Positions 42,218 through 50,413 of a stretch of DNA of 64,000 nucleotides are shown here, piece after piece (position 1 is the stretch's first letter; every line of letters begins with the position of its first letter). Made by a program: the position numbers and the translations under genes. The notes under the pieces are model-generated. The model was not told the DNA's origin, did no database searches, and saw only the letters and a list, made by a program, of their open reading frames with translations. The stretch comes from an uncultured Bacteroidales bacterium (GTDB lineage: Bacteria; Bacteroidota; Bacteroidia; Bacteroidales; WCHB1-69), in contig CAKUVI010000001.1 of assembly GCA_934699095.1 (NCBI GenBank), positions 310,001-374,000 of the forward strand. The letters run 5' to 3'.

Positions 42218-43708
42218 TTAAGCGAGGCTCCATTCGGCGCCGTCTTTGGTGTCTTTCACCACAATGCCGGCGGCGTTGAGTTCGTCGCGGATTTTGTCGG
42301 AGAGTGCCCAGTTCTTTTCTGATTTGGCTGTTTTGCGCATATCGAGGATCAGCGACATGGCCTTGTCGAGTGCGTCGTGCTCGCGTGTGTCGCCTTGGGC
42401 CAATTCGGGTTTTATGCCAAGTATGTCGAAGAAGAAGGTGCGGAAGGTGGTTTTCAGCAGTTCGAGGTCATCAGCTGTAAGAGTGGCGTGGCCGTCTTTC
42501 ACGGAGTTGATGATGCGTACTGCATCGAACAGTTCAGCAATCACCTTCGGGGTGTTGAAGTCGTCGTTCATGGCCTCATAGCAGCGTTCCTGCAGGGCCT
42601 CGATGTTCTCGGTGGAGGTTGAGCCTGCTTTCAAGTTGTCGAGGTGTCGTTCGGCATCGTATAGTTTCTCAAGTCCTTTCTCGGCGGATTGAAGGGCAGC
42701 ATTGCTGAAGTCCACAGTGCCGCGGTATGAGGCTTGCAAAACGAAGTAGCGGATGGTCATCGGAGAGTATGGTTTCTCCAATTTCGGGTGGTTTCCGGTG
42801 AAGAATTCGTTGAGTGTGATGAAGTTTCCGAGTGATTTGCCCATCTTTTGCCCGTCGATGGTGATCATGTTGTTGTGCATCCAATATCTCACGGAGCTGT
42901 TGCCGTTGGCCACTGTGCTTTGGCATATTTCCGACTCATGGTGCGGGAAAAGCAGGTCCATGCCGCCGCCGTGAATGTCGAATTGTTCGCCCAAGTATTT
43001 GGTGCTCATTGCGGTGCACTCGATATGCCAGCCGGGGAAACCCACGCTCCAAGGTGAGTTCCAGCGCATGATGTGCTCAGGGGATGCCTTTTTCCACAAG
43101 GCGAAATCGGCCGGATTGCGCTTTTCGCTCTGGCCGTCCAGCTCACGTGTGTTTGATATCAGTTCGCTCAGCACGCGTCCGCTCAACTTGCCGTAGCCGA
43201 AATCCCTGTCGAATTTGGCTACATCGAAATATACGGAGCCGTCGGATACGTAGGCGTAGCCTTTGTCGAGGATTTTCTGCACCATCTCAATCTGTTCAAT
43301 GATGTGGCCGGAAGCGCGCGGTTCGATGGATGGCCCCTTCACGTTGAGGGCGTCCATGGCACGATGGTAGCTGTCCATATAATATTGTGCAACTTCCATT
43401 GGTTCAAGTTGTTCCAGGCGTGCCTTCTTTGCTATCTTGTCTTCTCCCTCATCGGCGTCATGCTCAAGATGGCCAACATCTGTGATGTTGCGCACGTAGC
43501 GTACCTTGTAGCCGATGTGCGAAAGGTATCTGAAAACCACGTCGAAGGTGACCGCAGGACGCGCATGACCGAGATGCGGCTCGCCATAAACGGTAGGACC
43601 GCACACGTAAAGGCCGACATGGTCGGGCGTCAACGGTTTGAATAGTTCTTTTCTCTTTGATAATGTGTTGTATAAGAATACTTTACCTTTATTATCTGTA
43701 TTTTTCAT
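42218..43708 (-). CDS. cysS: Cysteine-tRNA ligase
   Basis: Charges tRNA-Cys. The 496-residue class I synthetase has zinc ligand C36 in LYVCGPTVYGEPHLGHARP with the HIGH-like HLGH (45-48), later zinc residues in GFPGWHIECTAMS and FPHHESEICQS, and KMGKS in place of KMSKS (GQKMGKSLGNFITL). The DALR-type anticodon domain is complete. A -7 element TATCTTTG lies on the minus strand at 43742-43749. Confidence 0.96.
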   Translation of the reverse strand: MKNTDNKGKVFLYNTLSKRKELFKPLTPDHVGLYVCGPTVYGEPHLGHARPAVTFDVVFRYLSHIGYKVRYVRNITDVGHLEHDADEGEDKIAKKARLEQLEPMEVAQYYMDSYHRAMDALNVKGPSIEPRASGHIIEQIEMVQKILDKGYAYVSDGSVYFDVAKFDRDFGYGKLSGRVLSELISNTRELDGQSEKRNPADFALWKKASPEHIMRWNSPWSVGFPGWHIECTAMSTKYLGEQFDIHGGGMDLLFPHHESEICQSTVANGNSSVRYWMHNNMITIDGQKMGKSLGNFITLNEFFTGNHPKLEKPYSPMTIRYFVLQASYRGTVDFSNAALQSAEKGLEKLYDAERHLDNLKAGSTSTENIEALQERCYEAMNDDFNTPKVIAELFDAVRIINSVKDGHATLTADDLELLKTTFRTFFFDILGIKPELAQGDTREHDALDKAMSLILDMRKTAKSEKNWALSDKIRDELNAAGIVVKDTKDGAEWSLA

Positions 43709-43756
43709 GTCGGAATTTTATTATGTATTTGATTCAAATTGCAAAGATACCACTTT

Positions 43757-45517
43757 TTAATTGAAAAGCTTCTCGATTTGTGCCTCGTATTTTTTTAAGA
43801 GCACGTTTCTCTTCAACTTGAGGGTAGGGGTGAGCTCGCCCGACTGTATTGACCATTCGTGGTTCATCAGCAGGAATCTTTTGACTTTTTCGGTGTCGCC
43901 GAAGAACTTGTTGTAACGATCGACTATCTTTTTGTACTGTTTTTGTACTTCAGGGTGTTCAATCATCTCTTCGTTGGTGGTGTATTTGATTCCTTTGTTG
44001 GCACACCATCCGCGAAGGTCCTGGAAGTTAGGCACTATCAAGGCGGCGGCGAATTGCTTGTTTTCGCCAACCACCAGGATGTTGTCAATCAGCGACTCCT
44101 CTGCAAATTTGTTCTCGATGATAGTTGGGACAACATATTTGCCGAAGGCTGTTTTGAACATCTCTTTCTTTCTGCCTGTTATCTTTAGGCGTCCCTCTGG
44201 AGTGAGCTGTCCGAGATCACCTGTATGGAGCCAGCCGTCGGAGTCTATTGTCTCGGCAGTCTGTTCGGGAAGGTTGTAGTAGCCTTTCATGACATGAGGT
44301 CCCTTGGTCAGGATTTCGCCGTCTTCAGCTATGCGTACGCGGGTGCCGGGAAGCGCCGGTCCGGCTGTGCCTATCTCCATTCCGCCTTCAAAGAAGTTGC
44401 TGACGGCAATCACCGGGGAGGTCTCTGTGGTGCCGTAGCCTTCAAGCACCGGAATGCCCATCGCCCAGAATATCTTGGATATGCGCGGCTGTATTGCCGC
44501 ACCGCCGGTCACTATGACCTTGAGGTTGCCTCCAAGAGCCTTGTTCCATTGGTTGAGCACCAACTTGCGGGCCAACTTGAGCCTCCTGTCGTATTTTTTG
44601 CCTGGATTGTCGCCATATTGCAGGGCGATTTCGTTGGCCCAGAAAAATATCTTCCTCTTAGTCTTGGGTAATTTGTGCCCTGTGGCTATTATCTTGTCGT
44701 AAACCTTCTCCAAAAGACGCGGAACAGTGGTGAAAATGTCTGGCTTGAGCTCCACCATGTTCTCCTGGATTTTGGCAAGACTCTCTGCGTAGTAAACCGG
44801 CAGACCGAGATATTGCCATGCGTAGTTCATCATGCGCTCGTAAACGTGACAGAGTGGCAAGTAGCTGAGTATTCGGTTGTTGAGACTTGTTGGGATGATG
44901 GGGAGCACGGCCTCCACATTGGAAAGGAAATTGCGGTGCGTCAACATCACGCCCTTTGGAAATCCAGTTGTACCGGATGTATAGACCAAGCTGACAACAT
45001 CGTCGGGCTGTATGCTGTCTTTGATTTCCTGCAGATATTGCGGGGCCGGATTCGCCTTGCCTAATTCTATAACCTCGTTCAAATGCTTGTAGCCGAGGAG
45101 GTTGCGGAATGTATAGACATTGTCTTTCAGCTTCGGATTGTCATCTAAGATGCTCGTTATCTTTTTCAGGAGGTCCCAACCTGCCACAAACACCAACTTC
45201 ACGTCGGCGTCGTTGAAGATGTATTGGTAGTCGCTCTCGCTGATTGTGGGGTAGATGGCAACGTGTAGCGCCCCGATCTGCATGATGGCCATGTCTAAAA
45301 AGTTCCATTCCGGTCGGTTCGGGGTGATTGTGGCAACACAGTCGCCTTTTTTTATCCCTAACTGCATCAATCCGTACGACAGGTTGTTCACTATCTGCAC
45401 GTATTGTGCCGTACTGTATTTGATCCAAATGCCGTTCTCTTTACAGCATAACGCATCTTCTTTTGGGAACTCCTTGAGATCCCGTTCAAGAATGTCAAAT
45501 AGTCGCGTTACTTCCAT
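43757..45517 (-). CDS. Long-chain fatty acid-CoA ligase (AMP-binding)
   Basis: A protein of about 586 residues of the ANL superfamily that activates fatty acids through an acyl-adenylate. The phosphate loop LVYTSGTTGFPKGVMLTHRN, the A5 motif VLEGYGTTETSPVIAVSN, GWLHTGDLGQL, and KITGRKKEMFKTAFGKYV are all present. The longer open frame adds 59 residues of unrelated sequence, and MEVTRLFDILERDL is the family start. A -7 element TATTTTTG lies on the minus strand at 45536-45543. The C-terminal lid is of the FAA1/FadD15 type. It stands alone. Confidence 0.92.
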   Translation of the reverse strand: MEVTRLFDILERDLKEFPKEDALCCKENGIWIKYSTAQYVQIVNNLSYGLMQLGIKKGDCVATITPNRPEWNFLDMAIMQIGALHVAIYPTISESDYQYIFNDADVKLVFVAGWDLLKKITSILDDNPKLKDNVYTFRNLLGYKHLNEVIELGKANPAPQYLQEIKDSIQPDDVVSLVYTSGTTGFPKGVMLTHRNFLSNVEAVLPIIPTSLNNRILSYLPLCHVYERMMNYAWQYLGLPVYYAESLAKIQENMVELKPDIFTTVPRLLEKVYDKIIATGHKLPKTKRKIFFWANEIALQYGDNPGKKYDRRLKLARKLVLNQWNKALGGNLKVIVTGGAAIQPRISKIFWAMGIPVLEGYGTTETSPVIAVSNFFEGGMEIGTAGPALPGTRVRIAEDGEILTKGPHVMKGYYNLPEQTAETIDSDGWLHTGDLGQLTPEGRLKITGRKKEMFKTAFGKYVVPTIIENKFAEESLIDNILVVGENKQFAAALIVPNFQDLRGWCANKGIKYTTNEEMIEHPEVQKQYKKIVDRYNKFFGDTEKVKRFLLMNHEWSIQSGELTPTLKLKRNVLLKKYEAQIEKLFN

Positions 45518-45582
45518 AGTATATATTTTAGGGCGCAAAAATACAAAATATATAATAACGGAGTGACATGGACAAAAGTGCT

Positions 45583-46191
45583 CTATTTCAGCAGTTTTTC
45601 CAAGTCTTTCCTTATGATGTCGGCACCGGTCGTGGGCTCGTAGCGCTTTATTACCTTGCCTTTCTTGTTGATGAGAAATTTTGTGAAGTTCCACTTTATG
45701 TCGGACGATTTGTCGTAATTAGGGTCTTGTTTGCGCATTGCGTCGTCGAGGTATTTCCCGATCGGATTGCTCAGGTCGAAGCCCTGAAAACCCTGTTTTG
45801 CCTTCAGATATGTGAAGAGCGGGACTGCCCCGTTGCCGTTAACTTCCACCTTGTCGAAAAGAGGAAATGTGGTGTGATAGTTCAATGAACAGAATTCCTG
45901 AATCTCGAATATGTCGCCGGGAGCCTGCCCGCCGAATTGGTTGCAGGGGAAATCCAAGACCTCAAAGCCCTTGGCCTGATATTCTGAGTATAAATTCTGC
46001 AATTCGGTGTATTGGGGTGTGAAACCGCACTCGGTCGCAGTGTTCACTATAAGCAATACCTTGCCCTTGTATTCCGACAATGTGATCTCTCTGCCGTCGG
46101 CTTTCTTTACCTTGAAATCATAGACGTTTTTCTGTGAAAATGCAACGGCAGAAAGTGCGAAAATAGCCGTAAAGAGTAATAATCTTTTCAT
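45583..46191 (-). CDS. Glutathione peroxidase-family thiol peroxidase
   Basis: A protein of about 202 residues with signal peptide MKRLLLFTAIFALSAVAFSQ, so it is exported. The active-site cysteine is C55 in LIVNTATECGFTPQYTELQN; the catalytic glutamine and tryptophan regions are FPCNQFGGQAPG and IKWNFTKFLI. Cysteine replaces selenocysteine, as in most bacteria, and these enzymes usually use thioredoxin rather than glutathione. Upstream lies the tRNA-Thr(CGT) gene, separated by a hairpin terminator. Confidence 0.9.
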   Translation of the reverse strand: MKRLLLFTAIFALSAVAFSQKNVYDFKVKKADGREITLSEYKGKVLLIVNTATECGFTPQYTELQNLYSEYQAKGFEVLDFPCNQFGGQAPGDIFEIQEFCSLNYHTTFPLFDKVEVNGNGAVPLFTYLKAKQGFQGFDLSNPIGKYLDDAMRKQDPNYDKSSDIKWNFTKFLINKKGKVIKRYEPTTGADIIRKDLEKLLK

Positions 46192-46218
46192 AAATCTTCT
46201 TTTTTGTTGATTGATAAT

Positions 46219-46248
46219 AAAAAAAGTCCCGAATGAGCGAGACTTTTT
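46219..46248 (-). terminator. Terminator between tRNA-Thr and the peroxidase gene
   Basis: On the minus strand AAAAAGTC pairs with GACTTTTT around a short inner CG/CG-stabilised loop, followed by more T residues. It would end the tRNA-Thr transcript about 25 bases after the tRNA. Confidence 0.65.
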
Positions 46249-46270
46249 GTAAATTTGCAAAGTTTTTTTG

Positions 46271-46343
<73 letters not shown>

Positions 46344-46356
46344 TTTTTTTGAGGCG

Positions 46357-46364
46357 CAAAGATA
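46357..46364 (-). promoter_or_regulatory. -7 element of tRNA-Thr(CGT)
   Basis: The minus strand reads TATCTTTG 13 bases before the tRNA. The -33 position is weak. Confidence 0.45.
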
Positions 46365-46381
46365 TAATTTTTTCGAAATAT

Positions 46382-47362
46382 ATGAGGTATGTAACTTATT
46401 TTTTTTACTCATCGGTAATACTGACACTCATTTTCCTGTGTGTTAACCTGTTTTCATACAGCAGATATGACATTAGTATGGCAAAAGGTGACGCACCATC
46501 CAACATTGTGCGTAATTCTTCCGGCAGTTTTGAAAAACTCCCTTTCTATATGTCTCTTAACAATCTGTCCGTTGAGAAATATGGTTCCGGGAAGGAGAAA
46601 AAATTAACAGTATCCGTTTCTTTGAAATATAATGATGAGGTCGAGGATGCGAATTTCAGCCTTAACCACCCATATTATTTTCATCAATATGGCATTTATC
46701 TGTTTGATTTTGGGAAAAACAAATCGGAAAACGATTTTGTCCATCTCAGGATTACGGAGTCGAGGTTCAGAAACTGTGTTTTTGTCGGACTTGTGTTTAT
46801 AATATTGTCCTCTTTTTGCTTGATGGCGGTGTCTATGATAGAGCTCGCAAAGCGGCGGGGCAGGTGGAGCTTTGCTGTGTTAATGATTTTGCTTGCTGGA
46901 ATTGTTGTTGCTGTGATGATGAAGATGAATCCGATGATGCGTAGTGCCGAGGTGCCTCCTATTCTGCGAAGTGTGTGGTTTTTGCCACATGTCATAGCCT
47001 ACATTCTTTCCTACGCGGTGATCATTTACACATGGTTGCGGTCGGGTGTGGTGATGGTTCGTCGCACCGACAACTCAGCTACAATAGCTCTTTTTGAAAC
47101 AGGTGTGGCTCTATATACAATCGGTTTGGCGTTAGGCGTCGTATGGGCCCATTATGCATGGGGCACTTTCTGGGGCTGGGATATCAAGGAGACACTTGCG
47201 CTAATAATGTGGGGGTATAGTGTCTTGGCTATGCCGATGATGCGGCGTTTGAAAGATTCACGTGTTGTCGTGTTCATGCTGATCACCGTGGCAGTTCTGT
47301 TGCTGTTGTTGTGCTGGATCGGGCCGTCGTTGCTCCACTTGGGCGGCATGCATAGCTATTAG
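46382..47362 (+). CDS. Small CcsA-like cytochrome c biogenesis protein
   Basis: A membrane protein of about 326 residues. The C-terminal half has several hydrophobic helices with the heme-handling WWD-type motif WGTFWGWDIKE (residues 260-270) and histidines near H203, H319 and H324, as in CcsA/CcmC/CcmF proteins. The N-terminal part has one membrane helix, then a soluble segment with SLNHPYYFHQYGIYLFDFG that recalls the substrate-domain motif of ResB. It may be a reduced ResB-CcsA fusion for heme delivery to cytochrome c. The start was chosen after the tRNA; the open frame runs back through the tRNA gene on the opposite strand. Confidence 0.75.
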   Translation: MRYVTYFFYSSVILTLIFLCVNLFSYSRYDISMAKGDAPSNIVRNSSGSFEKLPFYMSLNNLSVEKYGSGKEKKLTVSVSLKYNDEVEDANFSLNHPYYFHQYGIYLFDFGKNKSENDFVHLRITESRFRNCVFVGLVFIILSSFCLMAVSMIELAKRRGRWSFAVLMILLAGIVVAVMMKMNPMMRSAEVPPILRSVWFLPHVIAYILSYAVIIYTWLRSGVVMVRRTDNSATIALFETGVALYTIGLALGVVWAHYAWGTFWGWDIKETLALIMWGYSVLAMPMMRRLKDSRVVVFMLITVAVLLLLLCWIGPSLLHLGGMHSY

Positions 47363-47646
47363 TGTTTGTCTCATCGAAAGAATCCTCGTTCCCGTCAACA
47401 ACGATTTTCCGTTGTATATCTGACGAGCTTTAACGGTTATAACCGGGAAAAACGGCATAGGTCCCGCTGCCATAGTCAACTGGCTGGTAGTGCGCCATGC
47501 GGCCTGAGCCATGCATTCGGGTGACAACGTGCTGAGCCTGCGCCGTGATGTTCGAAGGGAACGGGTGCTGCCGGCTCCGGACAGCGTCGGATAGCGATCA
47601 GAAGATCGATTTTTTCAGTTCGCCCTACGGCTCGCGGGGTCTGCCG
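47363..47646. other. Noncoding stretch with inverted repeats
   Basis: No credible gene in these 284 bases. It holds nested complementary segments (CTCGT/ACGAG enclosing ACAACG/CGTTGT, about 47385-47431), a perfect 12-base palindrome CGGTTATAACCG just after, and a weak plus-strand hairpin CGATC/GATCG with a T-run at 47595-47615 that could end the CcsA-like transcript. Confidence 0.4.
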
Positions 47647-48102
47647 TCATATCAAATCCGTCTGGAAGTTAAGCGTCTGTATCTCCATGTCTATTTGTCG
47701 TAGGCGGGCCGAGCAGTCATCTATCTGTTTGCCGAGGGCTTTAACATCAATCACAGTCACGGTTTTGATTTCCGAGCGTGAGTATCTATCCTGTCCGGCT
47801 GAGGCAGTCTCGAAGATGCTCCGCAGCTGGCCGACGCGCATGGTCATTATGTCCTTTCGGGCCATCAGCTGAGTCAGGGTCACCCCATCGGCATTTTTGG
47901 TCTGCATGTTTGTGGCGTTGATGCGCCAGATGAGATCTTCTAATTGCACGAGACAAGCCTCGAGCTCCTTCATCAGTTCCTCGGGTTTTTCCATCGGCTG
48001 GTCGCCCTCCTGTACTTTAACATTGCTTTGAATGCGCGCACCGATCTGCTGGATGCGCTTCTGCAGGTCTTTGCGTATGCTTAATGCTTCAGCGAGTTTC
48101 AT
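47647..48102 (-). CDS. DIP1984-family protein
   Basis: A protein of about 151 residues, almost wholly helical. The start MKLAEALSIRKDLQKRIQQI and the LEACLVQLEDLIWRINATN segment, followed by GVTLTQLMARKD, match the DIP1984 family (also called septicolysin-like). Function is unknown, and the family is common in gut bacteria. The longer open frame adds 25 unrelated residues and a promoter-like TATCTTTG (minus strand, 48121-48128) lies within it. Confidence 0.8.
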   Translation of the reverse strand: MKLAEALSIRKDLQKRIQQIGARIQSNVKVQEGDQPMEKPEELMKELEACLVQLEDLIWRINATNMQTKNADGVTLTQLMARKDIMTMRVGQLRSIFETASAGQDRYSRSEIKTVTVIDVKALGKQIDDCSARLRQIDMEIQTLNFQTDLI

Positions 48103-48184
48103 GTGTATCCAATTTGGCGGCAAAGATACGCAAAAATATCGTAGATCTGTTGGAGAATACGATATGGGGAATGGCACACTGGCG

Positions 48185-48415
48185 TCATGAATGATTGTCC
48201 GGGTCTGAAGTCTCGTTCTCCGAGGAACTATCGGAGGATTTTCGATGGAGGCTTTCCGACCACCACGCCCAGATGAGGGTGAAAGTGGAACTATAGATGA
48301 GGCTGCTGAGGATGGCCTGCCATCCTGTTTTGCTGCCGCCGATCAGGTAATACAACAGCAGACCCGCAAGGACAACCGCCCAAACAATAAGATAGCGGAG
48401 GATTTTATTTTTCAT
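48185..48415 (-). CDS. Small two-helix membrane protein, unknown
   Basis: A 76-residue protein beginning MKNKILRYLIVWAVVLAGLL. It has two hydrophobic stretches (about residues 5-24 and 33-53) and a Ser/Glu/Asp-rich tail (SSDSSSENETSDPD). I recognise no family. The open frame runs 58 codons further upstream, but that segment contains a consensus promoter, so the short start is preferred. It lies between the DUF1848 gene and the DIP1984 gene. Confidence 0.6.
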   Translation of the reverse strand: MKNKILRYLIVWAVVLAGLLLYYLIGGSKTGWQAILSSLIYSSTFTLIWAWWSESLHRKSSDSSSENETSDPDNHS

Positions 48416-48440
48416 AACGAAGATTTTTTCAATTACGAGG

Positions 48441-48470
48441 CAAAGATAATGAATATTTCCTTGCCAGCAA
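48441..48470 (-). promoter_or_regulatory. Promoter of the small membrane protein gene
   Basis: The minus strand reads TTG, 19 bases, TATCTTTG, 25 bases before the start at 48415. It separates this gene from the DUF1848 operon upstream. Confidence 0.6.
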
Positions 48471-48585
48471 TAACAATTGTTTATCCATTTTTGCAACATT
48501 TTCACACATACTGAAAACGCTGCAAAAACATATATAGTGTTTTTGGATATCAATATTGATAGTATTTGTTTATGAGGATTCAAAT

Positions 48586-49638
48586 TCACACTAAACTTTC
48601 GTTAGTCTCACACGCCTTCATCCTGTTCTTTTGAACAGCTGCCCTACTTGTATTAGCGTAACAATAGACACACAAATGGTTACAAGTGTTGTACATACCA
48701 ATGTCTTTGCTTATCATACATCCGCACACTTTTCGCTGCCCCTTGTCCTTCATCTTTTCGGGTGACAAGGCGGGTCGGCTAAAATCCATACCAAACAAAG
48801 AATCATTGTTGGGCAGTTCACCATAATTGAGATAATAGAGCAACTCCTTGTCGTCTGCCCAAAGGCGTTTCATCAGTTCACCGTCGATGCAGCGGTTGTG
48901 GGCGATGCCATACTTGTCGAGGTCGATGTTTTCACCGCAAGTGGCCAGTTCGATGCTCCATCCTTCCGACATCCAGCGGTCGCGGCATTTGGCGAGCCCA
49001 TCGGCAATCTCGTTCATTTGCTCCAAGGTGAACTCCGCATCGGCAATGGTATCTTTTGAGAATTGGTTCGTCTCTTTCACAAGGTTATTCTGCACCTTGC
49101 GGTAGCCATTGATGTCGATAAAGCTGAAGACGAGTTTGTCCGTCAATCCTTTGAGTTTGTTGCCTAAGTTCCATATTTTTATGAGCAAGTTACGAGGCGT
49201 GAGTTGTGGCGTAACAATCAGCGGGTCGAAACGCCAGATGACACGTTCTTTGCCCACCATTTCCGTCAGTTCACGAAACGTCTGCACACGTTGCTCCACG
49301 CTTGGCACGTTAGGTTCGAAATGCTCATTGTCGTAGTCGTTGAGGGTGAATTGGACGTAGTAATGAATGCCACGCTCATCCAATTCGTGCAACAATGGTA
49401 AAAGTGGTCGTGGATTCTTTGTCCAAAAGACTACCACTTTACAGTTTTGGAACGACACGTATGTTGGTTTCTGGTTGAACGGGTTGTACCACACGCAATA
49501 GCCCGCCCGCAGTCTGTTAATGAACCATTTGGCATAGAACGCAGGAATGTCGGTACTCCTGCTCGCCGAAATGATGACGGGTGCGGTGGCTTCAACGGTC
49601 TGGCCTGATTGGGTGGTGATAAGGATTGTGTTCTTCAT
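48586..49638 (-). CDS. DUF1848 protein, possible permuted radical-SAM enzyme
   Basis: A 350-residue protein. The N-terminal two-thirds has an alternating alpha/beta pattern: IISASRSTDIPAFYAKWF, VVVFWTKNPRPLLPLL, YYVQFTLNDYD, then RVIWRFDPLIVTP, strongly reminiscent of the spore-photoproduct-lyase branch of radical SAM barrels. The cysteine cluster CNHLCVYCYAN (C319, C323, C326: CX3CX2C) is at the C-terminus, preceded by CGC (C305, C307). The family is known as DUF1848 and its activity is undetermined; reading it as a 4Fe-4S enzyme is inference. It starts four bases after the zinc-ribbon gene and ends the five-gene operon. Confidence 0.8.
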   Translation of the reverse strand: MKNTILITTQSGQTVEATAPVIISASRSTDIPAFYAKWFINRLRAGYCVWYNPFNQKPTYVSFQNCKVVVFWTKNPRPLLPLLHELDERGIHYYVQFTLNDYDNEHFEPNVPSVEQRVQTFRELTEMVGKERVIWRFDPLIVTPQLTPRNLLIKIWNLGNKLKGLTDKLVFSFIDINGYRKVQNNLVKETNQFSKDTIADAEFTLEQMNEIADGLAKCRDRWMSEGWSIELATCGENIDLDKYGIAHNRCIDGELMKRLWADDKELLYYLNYGELPNNDSLFGMDFSRPALSPEKMKDKGQRKVCGCMISKDIGMYNTCNHLCVYCYANTSRAAVQKNRMKACETNESLV

Positions 49639-49642
49639 AATA

Positions 49643-50413
49643 TTAGTACCTGACACTCTGCTTGTTTTTATCAATAACGTAGAATGCAATTGTTTTATTA
49701 GTCATACTATTCTTAAATATGATGCCGTCACATTCGGCTGGTAGTTTTTTGGGAATGATAATTTCTTCATTAACATCGAGCGTTATTAATATTGGTCTAA
49801 TGATCTCAAGAAAATACCTTTTGTCTTGATCTGTTTTTTGTGAGAGATAAAAAACCTTGTCATGAGTGTTGTAATATGTTGAAAGCGGCTCTCCGTTTTC
49901 TGAGAGGGCGTAAGAAATATTCTTGTTAGGGAGCAAAACATAATTTGGATTCCTATCTTCTGTTTCTGAGAATTGACTCGACAATAGCAATAATTTGGTT
50001 TTCGTTTTTACGCGCATACAATTTGGTTTACATTTCAGCAAGTCCATTAACACCTCTATTAGAAGGTTTGCCAATATTGGCTTACTCATTTTTTCGTAAG
50101 AGTAGATTTTGTTGAGTTGCATTGAAATAAAATTAGCAAGTTCCGGATCCATTGTGCTATTAGAATGCGCCTTCCTCATTCCATTTATTGCTATTTCTGT
50201 GGGTGTTGGTCCGTTCCATTCATCTGTACGATGAGTCAAGTGCCATCCCCCACAAGCTTCACAAAAATACGCTCTTTGAGGTATAACACCGGTTTCCTTT
50301 TTGATATCGTCGTTATTGAACTTCATAAACGTTAATGCTCTTTTCTCTGTGTCGAAAAGCATCTTTGTACGTCCGCAATCTCGGCAATAATATCGATTTT
50401 TTGTCGGTTTCAT
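49643..50413 (-). CDS. Zinc-ribbon protein of unknown function
   Basis: A 256-residue protein. Residues 8-61 form a treble-clef or zinc-ribbon-like unit with two CxxC knuckles: YYCRDCGRTK (C10, C13) and YFCEACGGWHLTHR (C51, C54, plus H58 and H61). The remaining 190 residues are mixed alpha/beta with no motif I recognise. The knuckle pattern is common in small nucleic-acid-associated and phage-encoded proteins. Its ATG follows the stop of the 579-residue coiled-coil gene with no spacing, so both are surely in one transcript. Confidence 0.65.
   Translation of the reverse strand: MKPTKNRYYCRDCGRTKMLFDTEKRALTFMKFNNDDIKKETGVIPQRAYFCEACGGWHLTHRTDEWNGPTPTEIAINGMRKAHSNSTMDPELANFISMQLNKIYSYEKMSKPILANLLIEVLMDLLKCKPNCMRVKTKTKLLLLSSQFSETEDRNPNYVLLPNKNISYALSENGEPLSTYYNTHDKVFYLSQKTDQDKRYFLEIIRPILITLDVNEEIIIPKKLPAECDGIIFKNSMTNKTIAFYVIDKNKQSVRY

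Noticed and set aside
47258..47527. An 89-codon minus-strand open frame crossing the end of the CcsA-like gene
   Set aside because: It is largely antisense to a membrane-protein gene and has no recognisable domain.
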